A DNA stretch of 33,292 bases from Desulfobulbaceae bacterium (GTDB lineage Bacteria > Desulfobacterota > Desulfobulbia > Desulfobulbales > Desulfocapsaceae): the NCBI GenBank assembly GCA_031287565.1, contig JAITSS010000021.1:1-33292 (forward strand). The letters are read 5' to 3'. The position numbers and the translations under genes were made by a program. This document shows, piece by piece, positions 15,581-28,103 of this stretch. Within the stretch, counting starts at the first letter, position 1. Each line of letters starts with the position of its first letter. The notes below the pieces were generated by a model. The model ran no database searches, had not been told where the DNA came from, and saw only the letters and a list, made by a program, of their open reading frames with translations.

Positions 15581-15828
15581 AGCAAAAAGGAGGTGAAAAA
15601 CTCACGCGGCGACACGACGGGGCGGGCAAGTGGCTTGTCTGGCGGCGGCGAACGGACGTGAAGAGGGGCCGTAGACGGCTGAAAGATGATAACGCTCCCT
15701 ACAACATGCTGATTTCAAAATGAATTTTCAAAAACCCGCATTCGTCGCGACGGAAGAAAATAAACGGGCAAAAAGCAAGACGGAAAGCATGAGATGGGAC
15801 TTGGCCGCCATACCGCGCCAACCATGAA

Positions 15829-16365
15829 TCAGGCATGGCTATCCAGATCGAGGGCCGCTTTGATGATGCGGAATAATTCACGGTAATACAGGCGGTTACG
15901 GCTTTGCGCGTAGCTGGTGGCCGCTTGCCGGATTTCCCGCTCGTTCAAGCGGGGATGGGCGGACAACAATTCGGCCAGGAGGTCGCTTTGCCACTGGCCG
16001 TCCCAGGGAATTTGCGCCTGACGGCTGTCTTCAAGCGCGGCGATGGCCGCGTTGATGAACATATCGCGGAAATGCTCGGCCTGGTGGTCGCGCTGGTTTT
16101 CGCGCAGGCGCGACCCCTTTTTCTTTTCCAGAAAGGCGTGGATTTCCGCGCAATCACGTTCGCGCAGCAACTTGGCCAGATATTTACGCTGTCGCTTTCC
16201 CGCGCCGCCTTTCAACGAACGGCCATCGCGAATCGCCTGAAGCGTTTCGGCGTCGGCGGGCAGGCCGCGCAGGTCGTTTTCGGCCAGCGTCGAAAGAGTT
16301 GTGGCCAAGTCCTCCTGCCACTGACAACGCCGTTTGCGCTCGGATTTACTGATCGTTTCCGCCAT
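15829..16365 (-). CDS. darP: DarP/YjgA ribosome-associated protein (DUF615)
   Basis: A 178-residue basic, helical protein of the DUF615 family. E. coli DarP (YjgA) binds late 50S assembly intermediates. Matches include SKSERKRRCQWQEDLATTLSTLAENDL near the N-terminus, LPADAETLQAIRDGRSL, KRQRKYLAKLLRERD and the C-terminal LREREIRQ-like RLNEREIRQAATSYAQSRN followed by RELFRII. The length is typical. It starts 24 nt after the gpmI stop, separated by a purine-rich run ending AAAGGGAAAA that serves as ribosome-binding site. The two genes are therefore probably cotranscribed. No odd features are seen. Confidence 0.85.
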   Translation of the reverse strand: MAETISKSERKRRCQWQEDLATTLSTLAENDLRGLPADAETLQAIRDGRSLKGGAGKRQRKYLAKLLRERDCAEIHAFLEKKKGSRLRENQRDHQAEHFRDMFINAAIAALEDSRQAQIPWDGQWQSDLLAELLSAHPRLNEREIRQAATSYAQSRNRLYYRELFRIIKAALDLDSHA

Positions 16366-16389
16366 TTTTCCCTTTTTTCTTTTCTTTTT

Positions 16390-18030
16390 TCAACCCTTAT
16401 CAGCCGTAAAGGCTGGCTCGACCACAACCAGCGATGGTTCGTAGGCGGCGGGCGGCTGAAAACCCAGCAGTTGGCAGAGACTAGCCGCGACATTGGCCAG
16501 ACCGGGCGCGGCGACGCCGCTGGCGCTGATTTTCAGGCGCTCGCAATCATTGACCACGATGAAGGGCACCGGATTTTTCGTATGCGAAACCATCGGCTCG
16601 CGCTGGCCCTTTTTCTCCGTCCACATGCAGTCGGCGTTGCCATGGTCAGCGACAATAACCGCGATGCCGCCGGTCTTTTCCACCGCTTTCAGCAAGCGCG
16701 ACAGGCTTAAATCCACCGACTCGACGGCAATCCGCACCGCCTGCGGCACGCCAGTGTGGCCAACCATATCACCGTTCGGATAGTTGAGGCGGATAAAACG
16801 GTAGCGTCCCGATTCGATGGCGGCAATCGCCTTGTCGGTGATCGGCCCAGCCTGCATCCACGGGCGTTCGTCGAAGCGCAGTTTGTCGGACGGCACTTCC
16901 TCGTACTTTTCCAGCCTGGCGTCGATATAGCCGGATTTGTTGCCATTCCAGAAATAGGTGACGTGGCCGAACTTCTGCGTTTCTGAAAGCGCGTAGCTGG
17001 TAACGCCCGCCGCGCAGAGGTATTCGCTTATCGTGTGATCAATGGCTGGCGGCCCGACCAGATAATTTTTCGGGATCAGGGCGTCGCCGTCGTACTGCAT
17101 CATGCCGACGAAAAAAACTTTGGGCAGGCGGACGCGCTCGAATTCATGAAAATCCGTTTCTTCAAAAGCGCGGGAAATTTCGATAGCGCGGTCGCCGCGA
17201 AAGTTGAAGAAGACCACGGCGTCGCCGTCCTGGATTTCACCAATCGGCGCGCCGCCGTCGCTGACAACGAAGCTCGGCAGATATTGGTCGGTGATGGTCG
17301 GGTCTTCGGCGTAAAACGTCTTAACCGCATCGACGGCGGAAAGAAACGGCCGCGCCAATCCCAACACATGCGCCCGCCAGCCGTTTTCCACCACCTGCCA
17401 GTTGGCGTTGTAGCGATCCATGGTTGTGACCATGCGCCCACCGCCGGAAGCGATGCGATAATCGCGACCGTCGCGGCTCAGGGTGGCCAGCTTTTCCTCC
17501 AAAGGCAGCAGATAGTCGAGGGCGCTCTTTTCGCCGACATCACGGCCATCCAGAAGGACATGGAGACGGACTTTTCTGATGTTGTTGGCGGCGCAGCCAT
17601 CGAGCAGCGCGAACAGATGATTGATATGACTGTGGACATTGCCGTCCGAAAGCAGGCCGATGAAGTGGACGACGCCGGACTCGCCAGCGGCAAGAATTTT
17701 TTGCCAGGCGTCGCTCTGGAACACAGCGCCGGAGGAAATAGCCTCGTTCACCAGCTTGGCCCCTTGGGCGAAGATACGGCCCGCGCCCAAAGCGTTGTGG
17801 CCGACTTCCGAATTGCCCATATCATCATCCGAGGGCAGACCGACGGCCAAGCCGTGCGCTTTTAAGGGCGTCAGCATGTTTTCCGCCAAAAGTCTGTCAA
17901 GAAGCGGCGTATAGGCCATGAACACGCCGTCGCTTTCATCCTTCGGCCCAAGGCCGACGCCATCCATGATGACCAAGACCAGCGGGCCGTCCGGCGGCGA
18001 ATATCCATCTAAAGGTTGCAAGGCTATCAT
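16390..18030 (-). CDS. gpmI: 2,3-bisphosphoglycerate-independent phosphoglycerate mutase
   Basis: A 546-residue cytoplasmic enzyme that interconverts 3- and 2-phosphoglycerate in glycolysis and gluconeogenesis, using two metal ions (often manganese). Ser74 in DDMGNSEVGHNALGAG is the phosphorylated serine. Metal ligands sit in LVIMDGVGLG (Asp23), NGDMVGHTG and ADHGNAD. The substrate-binding domain includes HFIGLLSDGNVHSHI and LLDGRDVG. The protein is about 30 residues longer than usual, mostly at the ends. AGGAGA before the ATG at 18030 decides the start over upstream in-frame codons. It lies upstream of darP and 120 nt downstream of an FMN reductase gene on the same strand. Confidence 0.96.
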   Translation of the reverse strand: MIALQPLDGYSPPDGPLVLVIMDGVGLGPKDESDGVFMAYTPLLDRLLAENMLTPLKAHGLAVGLPSDDDMGNSEVGHNALGAGRIFAQGAKLVNEAISSGAVFQSDAWQKILAAGESGVVHFIGLLSDGNVHSHINHLFALLDGCAANNIRKVRLHVLLDGRDVGEKSALDYLLPLEEKLATLSRDGRDYRIASGGGRMVTTMDRYNANWQVVENGWRAHVLGLARPFLSAVDAVKTFYAEDPTITDQYLPSFVVSDGGAPIGEIQDGDAVVFFNFRGDRAIEISRAFEETDFHEFERVRLPKVFFVGMMQYDGDALIPKNYLVGPPAIDHTISEYLCAAGVTSYALSETQKFGHVTYFWNGNKSGYIDARLEKYEEVPSDKLRFDERPWMQAGPITDKAIAAIESGRYRFIRLNYPNGDMVGHTGVPQAVRIAVESVDLSLSRLLKAVEKTGGIAVIVADHGNADCMWTEKKGQREPMVSHTKNPVPFIVVNDCERLKISASGVAAPGLANVAASLCQLLGFQPPAAYEPSLVVVEPAFTADKG

Positions 18031-18150
18031 CGGTTTCTCCTGTGAACGAGGCAAGAAAAAATCCCGTGGAAAAAAGGCGGGCGGCGGGATACAGCAGGAA
18101 AATCGCGGTGTTCATCAAAGAAAGGCGGCCCGCTCGCCACATCCGGGGCT

Positions 18151-18702
18151 TCAGGCTAAGTGCCGCTTCACCCAGGCGACATAGGCATCGATGAATCCCT
18201 GCAAAAAACCGCGACTGGCCGCGCCGATATCGCCGTTCGCGTCGAGCAGTCCTTCTTTATACTGCAAGAAGATTTCCGGCTGGCAGAGGGTCGGCATATT
18301 GAGAAAACTCAGCACATTCTTTAGGTGCTGCTGGGCCAGAGCTGTGCCCATCGCGCCCGGTGAAACGCCGATCACCGCCGCCGGTTTGCCGCTCCAGACG
18401 CTTTTGCCGTAGGGTCGCGAACCCTGATCGAGGGCGTTTTTCAAGACGCCGGGCATCGAGCGATTGTATTCCGGCGTGGCGAACAGCACGGCGTCGGCAG
18501 CGGCGATTTCCCGGCGAAAGGCCAGAGTCGCCGCATCCTCGTGGCCGTCGGCGTCCTGATTGTAGAGTGGCAAATCGGCGATCGACACCTCTTTGAACAC
18601 GAAATCCGCTGGCGCGAGTTTGGTGATGGCCAGGGCCACGGCGCGGTTGAACGAGTCCTTACGAAGACTGCCGACAAGCAAAGCAACGCTGTATTGACGC
18701 AT
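18151..18702 (-). CDS. NADPH-dependent FMN reductase family protein
   Basis: A 183-residue flavodoxin-like reductase of the family that includes ChrR, YieF and related quinone or azo reductases. The phosphate-binding loop LLVGSLRKDSFNRA is at residues 9-22, and the signature PEYNRSMPGVLKNALD, which contacts FMN, is near residues 97-112. GKPAAVIGVSPGAMG follows. The physiological substrate, possibly quinones or chromate, cannot be read from the sequence. AGGAGA precedes the ATG. It is divergent from nifJ. Confidence 0.92.
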   Translation of the reverse strand: MRQYSVALLVGSLRKDSFNRAVALAITKLAPADFVFKEVSIADLPLYNQDADGHEDAATLAFRREIAAADAVLFATPEYNRSMPGVLKNALDQGSRPYGKSVWSGKPAAVIGVSPGAMGTALAQQHLKNVLSFLNMPTLCQPEIFLQYKEGLLDANGDIGAASRGFLQGFIDAYVAWVKRHLA

Positions 18703-19007
18703 GAGTTTCTCCTCTGACGTGAAAAGTTAGCGCGGCGCGAAGGCGGCGCGTTGGGCATACTATGGAATTTCCGATGTCTTTGTCAATCGCGCCCGCGCTC
18801 GCATGGCAATCAATCAATTTTTTCTTGTATGACCATAAGAATTACCGTATCTTGCAGGATTCACAATTATTCGTTGTAAACCAGGTTTATCCTCTCATCT
18901 TGCGGTGGCAGCATCGCGCCCGGCTGCGCTTCTTCGGACGTTTTCCGTCGCCACATTCCCTGAGGGAAAGCGTTTTTAATCCCCGATTTATTTTTTAAGG
19001 AGAAACT
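18703..19007. other. Divergent intergenic region between the FMN reductase gene and nifJ
   Basis: The 305 nt contain an AT-rich core (about 18810-18900) that should carry the nifJ promoter. Two weak candidates with 17-nt spacers are visible: TTGTAT 18825-18830 with TATCTT 18848-18853, and TTGCAG 18852-18857 with TGTAAA 18875-18880. Neither is convincing. AAGGAG lies before the nifJ ATG. I see no small gene. Confidence 0.45.
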
Positions 19008-22553
<3,546 letters not shown>

Positions 22554-22561
22554 TTTGCAGC

Positions 22562-22592
22562 GGCGGGGCGGTGGCTGTCGGGCCGCCCCGCC
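22562..22592 (+). terminator. GC-rich hairpin after nifJ
   Basis: GGCGGGGCGG (22562-22571) and CCGCCCCGCC (22583-22592) form a perfect 10-bp stem with an 11-nt loop, starting 8 nt after the nifJ stop. No T run follows. It stands just before the stronger terminator and may protect the mRNA 3' end. Confidence 0.5.
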
Positions 22593-22607
22593 ATCAGAGC
22601 GGGAAAT

Positions 22608-22643
22608 AAAAAGGGGAAACGGCGCTGGCCGTTTCCCCTTTTT
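22608..22643. terminator. Bidirectional intrinsic terminator between nifJ and dnaA
   Basis: A perfect 16-bp inverted repeat (22608-22623 and 22628-22643) with a GCTG loop. An A run flanks one side and a T run the other, so it can stop transcription from nifJ on the plus strand and from dnaA on the minus strand. Confidence 0.9.
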
Positions 22644-22668
22644 TGCGATAGGCGTTTACCGCCCGCGC

Positions 22669-23985
22669 TCAACTGTTTAGCTGACCGCTCAAGAGATTGA
22701 CCTGACCGGCCAGCGATGCGTCGCGCGTGACCTTGGTGTTAATGGTTTTAATCGCGTGGATGACGGTGGCGTGGTTGCGCTTGAACTGTTTGCCAATGTC
22801 GCCCAGGGACGAATCGGTGTGTTTGCGGCAGAGGTACATGGCGATCTGGCGCGGCAACGAAATGCGTCTTTCCCTGGAGCGGGATTGCAGGTCGTCCATG
22901 CTTAAACGAAACTGGCGGCAGATCAGCTCGGCCACCGTTTGCGGCGTCAAGGATTGCGGGCAACCGGCCACCGCCGCCACCACCTCTTCGATCATGGCCT
23001 GCGAGATCAGGCCGTCGGCCAGCCGCGCCCGCGTTTTCAAGGCGATCAAGGCCGATTCAAGCTGGCGAACATCTCCCATGATCGAGCGGCCAAGATAGCT
23101 GATCGAATCGGGCGGCAGGCAGATGCCATGCTGCCGCGCTTTGCCCGCGACAATGCGCAGGCGCGTGGCCACATCCGGGTTCTGGATGGTGGCGACCAGG
23201 CCGGACATCATACGCGAACGCAGTTCGCCGTCGATATTTAAGTCGCGCGGCCCGACATTAGCGGTGAAGATAACCCGTTTGCCGCAACGGATCAGATAAT
23301 CAAGCAGCAGGTTCAGCTCTTCCTGGGTCTTCTTTTTGCCGCTTAAGACATGGACATCCTCCAGTAGCAGGACGTCACAATTGTCGTGGTACTTGTTTTT
23401 GAACTGCTCCATGGCGCGGCCCTGGATGCCACGCACCATCTCGCGGGAAAACTGCTGCGCGGTCAGATAGTGCAGGCGGGTCATCGGCGTATCGCGTAGC
23501 ACCTTGTGGGCGACGGCCTGGGTGAGGTGACTCTTGCCCAAACCGGTGCCGCTGTTCAGATACAGGCAGGGACCGATGGCGTCGTCTTTCGCCGCGATCG
23601 ACTTGCAAGCCGACTCGGCCAGGATGTTCGATTCGCCGACCATGTACTCTTCAAAGGTGTAGCGCGGATGCAGCATCCGGTTGGTCTGGGCGACTTCCGG
23701 CGTGAAAGGCAGGCGGCGCGGTGTCGGCGGCGCGACGACAGGCGCGCTCGGACGCGCCTCTTCGGTCAGAATGAGCCGTAGCGGCTTAGCGCCAACCGCG
23801 GCCACCGCGCCTTCGATCAGATCGCGAAAATGGCGATCGACATAGCCACTGAAATACGGGTCGGGGGCGGCCAGAACCACGCCATCGTCATTGATTTCGC
23901 GGCAGCGCAACGGCTCAATCCACAGCGAGAACACGTCGGCGGTAACCGACGCTTTGATTGATTCCAAGGCTTCTTCCCACAGCAT
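22669..23985 (-). CDS. dnaA: Chromosomal replication initiator protein DnaA
   Basis: A 438-residue AAA+ initiator that binds DnaA boxes and opens the origin. Domain I covers residues 1 to about 75 (MLWEEALESIKASVTADVFSLWI), followed by a short Pro-rich linker. The AAA+ domain has a P-loop SGTGLGKSH at 145-153, where Ser145 replaces the usual first glycine. Its Walker B is LLLEDVHVLSGKKKTQEEL and its arginine-finger region is LRSRMMSGL. Domain IV carries the DNA-binding signature as DSSLGDIGKQFKRNHATVIHAI. The ATG at 23985 with AGAGGGG upstream gives a normal N-terminus; the open frame upstream is not conserved in type. It is flanked by nifJ and comF rather than dnaN, which is atypical. The LEDVH variant recalls Desulfovibrio-like DnaA from memory. 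Confidence 0.95.
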   Translation of the reverse strand: MLWEEALESIKASVTADVFSLWIEPLRCREINDDGVVLAAPDPYFSGYVDRHFRDLIEGAVAAVGAKPLRLILTEEARPSAPVVAPPTPRRLPFTPEVAQTNRMLHPRYTFEEYMVGESNILAESACKSIAAKDDAIGPCLYLNSGTGLGKSHLTQAVAHKVLRDTPMTRLHYLTAQQFSREMVRGIQGRAMEQFKNKYHDNCDVLLLEDVHVLSGKKKTQEELNLLLDYLIRCGKRVIFTANVGPRDLNIDGELRSRMMSGLVATIQNPDVATRLRIVAGKARQHGICLPPDSISYLGRSIMGDVRQLESALIALKTRARLADGLISQAMIEEVVAAVAGCPQSLTPQTVAELICRQFRLSMDDLQSRSRERRISLPRQIAMYLCRKHTDSSLGDIGKQFKRNHATVIHAIKTINTKVTRDASLAGQVNLLSGQLNS

Positions 23986-24502
23986 GACATCCCCTCTCGT
24001 GAAACGGAATTCGCGGCGCGGGCGACCACAGATGGCTTCAACCCGCACAAGCCGCGCACAGGAAAAAAATGCGCCGCCGCGCCCATCGTCGATGGCCGGT
24101 TTTCTTTGGCCCATTGGCACATTGGCAAGCCTGATGGAACGTGACGCACGGTACGCGGCGGTTTTTGCCCGTTTTTCGAGCGGGCGTCAATCCGCATCCG
24201 CGCCGGTTTCTAAAGCTCCGACATCGGTGGTAGTGGGCCGCCACAACCCTGTATGCCGTTGCCTTTCATCGCCATGGAAAAAATTTTATCAACAATAACA
24301 ACAAAATAGAAAGAGCGTCGTTTTTACCACGCAAGAAAGGGCGCTTAGCCGCCACCTAGCTTGTTTGTCAACAAATTAAGCGGATGATTAATCACGATAG
24401 ACATCGACGAAACGAAAAAAATATCGGTTTTACTCAAAATCCCTTTTATGTCTCCGGCAATCATCGTAGCTACGCGGCCTTACCGTCGTGGCAAAAAACC
24501 GC
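23986..24502. other. Intergenic region upstream of dnaA, candidate replication origin
   Basis: These 517 nt between dnaA and comF contain no convincing gene. The part at 24280-24440 is clearly AT-rich compared with its surroundings. It holds two related 9-mers, TTATCAACA at 24286-24294 and TTGTCAACA at 24365-24373, each close to the DnaA-box consensus TTATNCACA. Placement upstream of dnaA suits an origin, but two imperfect boxes are few. The region may equally be the dnaA promoter with autoregulatory boxes. Confidence 0.4.
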
Positions 24503-25204
24503 TCATGCTTTCTTTTCGCCCGTAGGCGCATCGGCCCGCGAATCGGCGCTTAAAAATGTCAGGCAAGAGACCCGCGCCGCGCCGCCCGCCAACAGAACGC
24601 GGCGGCATTCGCCAAGCGTCGAACCGGTGGTGCGCACATCATCAATCAGCAACAGATGTTTGTGGGCGATGAGCGCGCGGGCCTTCTCGGTCAACGAAAA
24701 GGCGTCGGCCAGGTTGCGCCGCCGTTCGTGGCCGCCCAAACCGGTCTGCGGCCTGGTTGGTCGATGGCGGATAAGCAAATCGCAGCGAATATCCCGCCGC
24801 CGCTCCGGGAAAAACAACAGCGCCAGGATCAGCGACTGATTCAGGCCGCGCCGCCGCAAACGGGCGCTGTGCAGCGGCACCGGAATGATCAGGTCGGCGC
24901 CATCGCAGGGTGAAAGATCACGCCCGGCGACGATGGCGGCGATTGCTGGCAAGGCCGCGCGGTCGGCGGCGTATTTCAAACGGTGAATCAGCCCGGCCGT
25001 CGGCTGGCCGTATTGGCAGACGGCGCGCTGAAAACCGTCATCATCATCCCTTGACCCGTCGTCGTCGCTATAAACAACGGAGGTCAGGCAATCCGGACAC
25101 AGGGCGGCAACCGACGGCGCGCGGCAGACGCGACAGCGTTCGGGCAAAAGAAGAGCGGCGACGGCTTTGGCGATTTCGGCGAGCGGCGAACTTTTCGCAT
25201 TCAT
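24503..25204 (-). CDS. comF: ComF-family phosphoribosyltransferase-like protein
   Basis: A 233-residue protein of the ComF/GntX family, required for DNA uptake in transformable bacteria and widely conserved elsewhere. The N-terminal zinc-type cysteines are CRVCRAPSVAALCPDC. The middle has LIHRLKYAADRAA, then IPVPLHSARLRRRGLNQS, and the RP-x-QTGLGGHERRRNLADAF segment. The PRPP-binding loop is HLLLIDDVRTTGSTL near residues 183-197. The length is normal. No strong Shine-Dalgarno precedes the ATG. It is divergent from bamA and on the same strand as dnaA, 500 nt upstream of it. No other competence gene is in the window. Confidence 0.93.
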   Translation of the reverse strand: MNAKSSPLAEIAKAVAALLLPERCRVCRAPSVAALCPDCLTSVVYSDDDGSRDDDDGFQRAVCQYGQPTAGLIHRLKYAADRAALPAIAAIVAGRDLSPCDGADLIIPVPLHSARLRRRGLNQSLILALLFFPERRRDIRCDLLIRHRPTRPQTGLGGHERRRNLADAFSLTEKARALIAHKHLLLIDDVRTTGSTLGECRRVLLAGGAARVSCLTFLSADSRADAPTGEKKA

Positions 25205-25260
25205 GGGCTGATTGTCGGCTTTTTATCCCGTAAACACCAGCGAATATCCGCGCAAGTCTG

Positions 25261-25289
25261 TTGGCAACCGCCAGGGGACATGGCATAAT
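25261..25289 (+). promoter_or_regulatory. Candidate sigma70-type promoter of bamA
   Basis: TTGGCA (25261-25266), a 17-nt spacer and CATAAT (25284-25289) each match five of six consensus bases. The pair lies 68 nt before the bamA ATG in the divergent comF-bamA gap, with no competing candidate seen. Confidence 0.55.
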
Positions 25290-25356
25290 AACAGTATTTT
25301 TTATCAGTTGCGTTCATCTCCTAAATCCTGCCATCTTCTAACCAAGGACTTCCCCC

Positions 25357-28038
25357 ATGACTCTGTTTTCCGCCGCGCATCGTCGCGGCCTCTTGTTCCT
25401 GGCCTTGCTCCTTTTTTTTGTCGCTGGAGTCGCTCAGGCCGCTGAAGCGCCCAGCGGCGCCACCGTGATTCTGCCGTTGAAAATCAACGCCAGCCAAAAT
25501 CCGCGACAACTGACCGATTCCGCCGACGCCGCCATGCGCGAGGCGGCGGGCGACAAGCCGCTTGCGCTGATCAGCCGCGAACGGGCGCAATCCCTGGTTG
25601 CCTACGAGACCGGCGTCTGGCCACCCAGTCAGGAACAGTTGCGGCGGGTGGCCGCCGCGACCGGCGCTGGCTATATCGCCGTCGGCAGCCTGACCTATTT
25701 GGGTGGGCGCTACAGCCTGGATGTCAAACTCTACGACAGCCTGGCCCCGGAAGGCCCAACCTTTTATTTCCGTGAATTCACCAGCCCGGACCGTTTGCTC
25801 CCGGAAATGGAAGGCTTGCTGGGCGATGTGGCCTCGTATTCCGGACGAGAATCGCGCATCGCCTCAATCGCCCCAGCTGGCAACGTCTTAATCGACGCCG
25901 GCGCCATCTTAAAGAAAATCGAGAGCAAACCCGGCTCGCCCTACAATCCGGCGGCCTTGCGCGAAGACCTGAAAGCAATCGCCGCCATGGGCTATTTCGA
26001 TGATGTCCAGATCGAGGCCACCGATGGGCCGGACGGCAAGATCGTCATCTTCCGCGTCTTTGAGAAACCCATCATCAAGACACTGAAATTCACTGGTCTC
26101 GACGCGATTAAGGAAGAGGAAATCAAGAAGGACATCGACGTGAAGGAAAATTTCGTGCTCAACAGCGGCAAGCTGAACGAGGGCGCGGAAAAGATTAAAG
26201 AGCTGTACCGGGCCAAGGGCTACTACAACACCACGGTCAAGGTCGATGTCGCCTATCCCGACAAAAACGGCGCCGCCGTCACCTTTACGGTCAATGAAGG
26301 TAAAAAGGTCTATGTCAAAGATATTACCTTCCAGGGCAACAACACCTTCAGCGCCAAGCAGTTGCGCAAGGAAATGGATACTTCCGAGAAGGGATTCTTT
26401 TCCTGGCTGACCGATTCGGGCCTGCTCGACCGCGATAAAGTCAAACGCGACTCAGATAAGATTGTCGCCTTCTACCACAACAACGGTTTCCTCGAAGCCA
26501 GAGTCAGTCAGCCGGAAATTCGTCAGGATGGCGAATGGCTGTTCGTGAGTTTCGCCATTGACGAGGGGCCGCGCTTTGCGGTCGGCCAAGTCGATTGCGA
26601 CGGCGATCTCGATGTGCCGGGCATCAGCAAGCAAAAGGTTCTCGACCTGATGACCATTCGCCAAGAAAAATACATGAGCAGTAAGACCGTGCGCGACAAC
26701 GTTATGGCGATAAACGACCTGTACGCCGAGCACGGCTACGCCTTTTCCGACATTACGCCCGGCCTGCGCAAGTCGGCGGCCGAACAGCGCGCCGACCTGA
26801 CGTTGCATATCAATAAAGGCGAGCTGACCTATGTCAACCGCATCATCATTAAAGGCAACACCCGCACCCGCGACAACGTTATCCGCCGCGAACTGACCGT
26901 GTATGAGGGCAACGTCTTCAACTCCAAGGCCCTGCGCGAAAGCAGTCAGAATCTGCAAAAATTGCAGTACTTCGAGCAGGTGAACATCACGCCAGAACCG
27001 GCCACCGAAGCCAATCGCATGAACGTCATCATCGAGGTCAAAGAGCGCTCGACCGGCAGTTTCAGCATCGGCGCTGGCTACAGCTCGGTCGATAACGTTA
27101 TCCTCATGGGCCAGATCGCCGAAAACAACTTCATGGGCCGCGGCGACAAGGTGCAACTTTCGGCCAATATCGGCGGCTCCAGCAACCGCTTCAACCTCGG
27201 CTACACCAATCCGCATCTGTACGACACCGAATTGTCCTGGGGCGCCGATTTGTTCAAAACCATGCGCGAGTACGACGACTACACCCGCGATTCCAAAGGC
27301 GGCGGCCTGCGCATCGGTTATCCGATCTGGGAGAAATGGCGGATTTACGGCACCTACAGCTTCACCGACAACGAATTGTCCGACATCATGCCGGACGCCT
27401 CCTACATTATCCGCAATTCCGTTGACTTACAGGTGACGAGCGCCGTCAAGACCTCTTTGGTGCGCGACACTCGCAACCGCTACTACGGGGCCAGCGAAGG
27501 CTCAAAACAGCAGGTCAGCGTCGAGTATGCCGGCGGCCCGTTCGGCGGCGACAGCCAATTCACTAAACTTGAGGGTTCGACCAGTTGGTTCTTCCCGGTC
27601 GTTTGGGGCACAGTCTTTCATTTTGAGGCGTCGGCGGGCCAGGCATTTGAAAACGAGGACGGCAAACTGCCGGTGTACGAGCGCTTTTATCTGGGCGGCA
27701 TGAACACCATCCGCGGCTTTGAATACGCCAAGGTCAGCCCGATCGACCAGGCCAGCGGCGACCGCATCGGCGGCGATAAGATGTGGTACTCAAATTTTGA
27801 ATATATTTTCCCGATCGTCGAGAGCCAGGGCCTGCACGCCCTGGTCTTCTATGATATTGGCCAGGTTTTGAACGACGATGAAGACTGGGGCTTCTCCGAC
27901 CCGGTCAGCGCCGTCGGCGTCGGGATGCGCTGGTTGTCGCCCCTGGGACCACTCAGCGTGGTCTGGGGCTTCAACCTCGACCCGCGTGACGACGAAGACG
28001 AATCGGTCTGGGACTTCAGCGTCGGCGGCGTATTTTAA
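25357..28038 (+). CDS. bamA: Outer membrane protein assembly factor BamA with extra N-terminal domain
   Basis: An 893-residue Omp85-family protein that inserts beta-barrel proteins into the outer membrane. A signal peptide covers about residues 1-28, with cleavage near AQA. Residues 30-165 form an additional domain not found in E. coli BamA; its GATVILPLKIN start, ERAQSLVAYETG and AATGAGYIAVGSLTYLGGRYSLDVKLYD resemble TolB N-terminal or related periplasmic domains. Five POTRA-type repeats follow from about 170 to 555, then the 16-strand barrel ending in the terminal Phe of WDFSVGGVF. The barrel has the conserved loop motif FYLGGMNTIRGFE, the family's RGF element. The ATG is preceded by AAGGA. 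The following genes are separated by nearly 400 nt and appear unrelated. Confidence 0.95.
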   Translation: MTLFSAAHRRGLLFLALLLFFVAGVAQAAEAPSGATVILPLKINASQNPRQLTDSADAAMREAAGDKPLALISRERAQSLVAYETGVWPPSQEQLRRVAAATGAGYIAVGSLTYLGGRYSLDVKLYDSLAPEGPTFYFREFTSPDRLLPEMEGLLGDVASYSGRESRIASIAPAGNVLIDAGAILKKIESKPGSPYNPAALREDLKAIAAMGYFDDVQIEATDGPDGKIVIFRVFEKPIIKTLKFTGLDAIKEEEIKKDIDVKENFVLNSGKLNEGAEKIKELYRAKGYYNTTVKVDVAYPDKNGAAVTFTVNEGKKVYVKDITFQGNNTFSAKQLRKEMDTSEKGFFSWLTDSGLLDRDKVKRDSDKIVAFYHNNGFLEARVSQPEIRQDGEWLFVSFAIDEGPRFAVGQVDCDGDLDVPGISKQKVLDLMTIRQEKYMSSKTVRDNVMAINDLYAEHGYAFSDITPGLRKSAAEQRADLTLHINKGELTYVNRIIIKGNTRTRDNVIRRELTVYEGNVFNSKALRESSQNLQKLQYFEQVNITPEPATEANRMNVIIEVKERSTGSFSIGAGYSSVDNVILMGQIAENNFMGRGDKVQLSANIGGSSNRFNLGYTNPHLYDTELSWGADLFKTMREYDDYTRDSKGGGLRIGYPIWEKWRIYGTYSFTDNELSDIMPDASYIIRNSVDLQVTSAVKTSLVRDTRNRYYGASEGSKQQVSVEYAGGPFGGDSQFTKLEGSTSWFFPVVWGTVFHFEASAGQAFENEDGKLPVYERFYLGGMNTIRGFEYAKVSPIDQASGDRIGGDKMWYSNFEYIFPIVESQGLHALVFYDIGQVLNDDEDWGFSDPVSAVGVGMRWLSPLGPLSVVWGFNLDPRDDEDESVWDFSVGGVF

Positions 28039-28103
28039 GGATGCGCTGATTTATTCCCGTTCGCCCTGATGCCCGTTCATGGTGTAGGGGGCGCGATGTA
28101 TCG

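Noticed and set aside
17035-17865. 276-codon plus-strand frame opposite gpmI
   Set aside because: gpmI is a complete, well-conserved gene on the other strand. The antisense frame has no domain and no ribosome-binding site.
26452-27216. 254-codon minus-strand frame inside bamA
   Set aside because: It is antisense to a conserved BamA POTRA and barrel region, is explained by GC-rich third codon positions, and shows no recognisable family.
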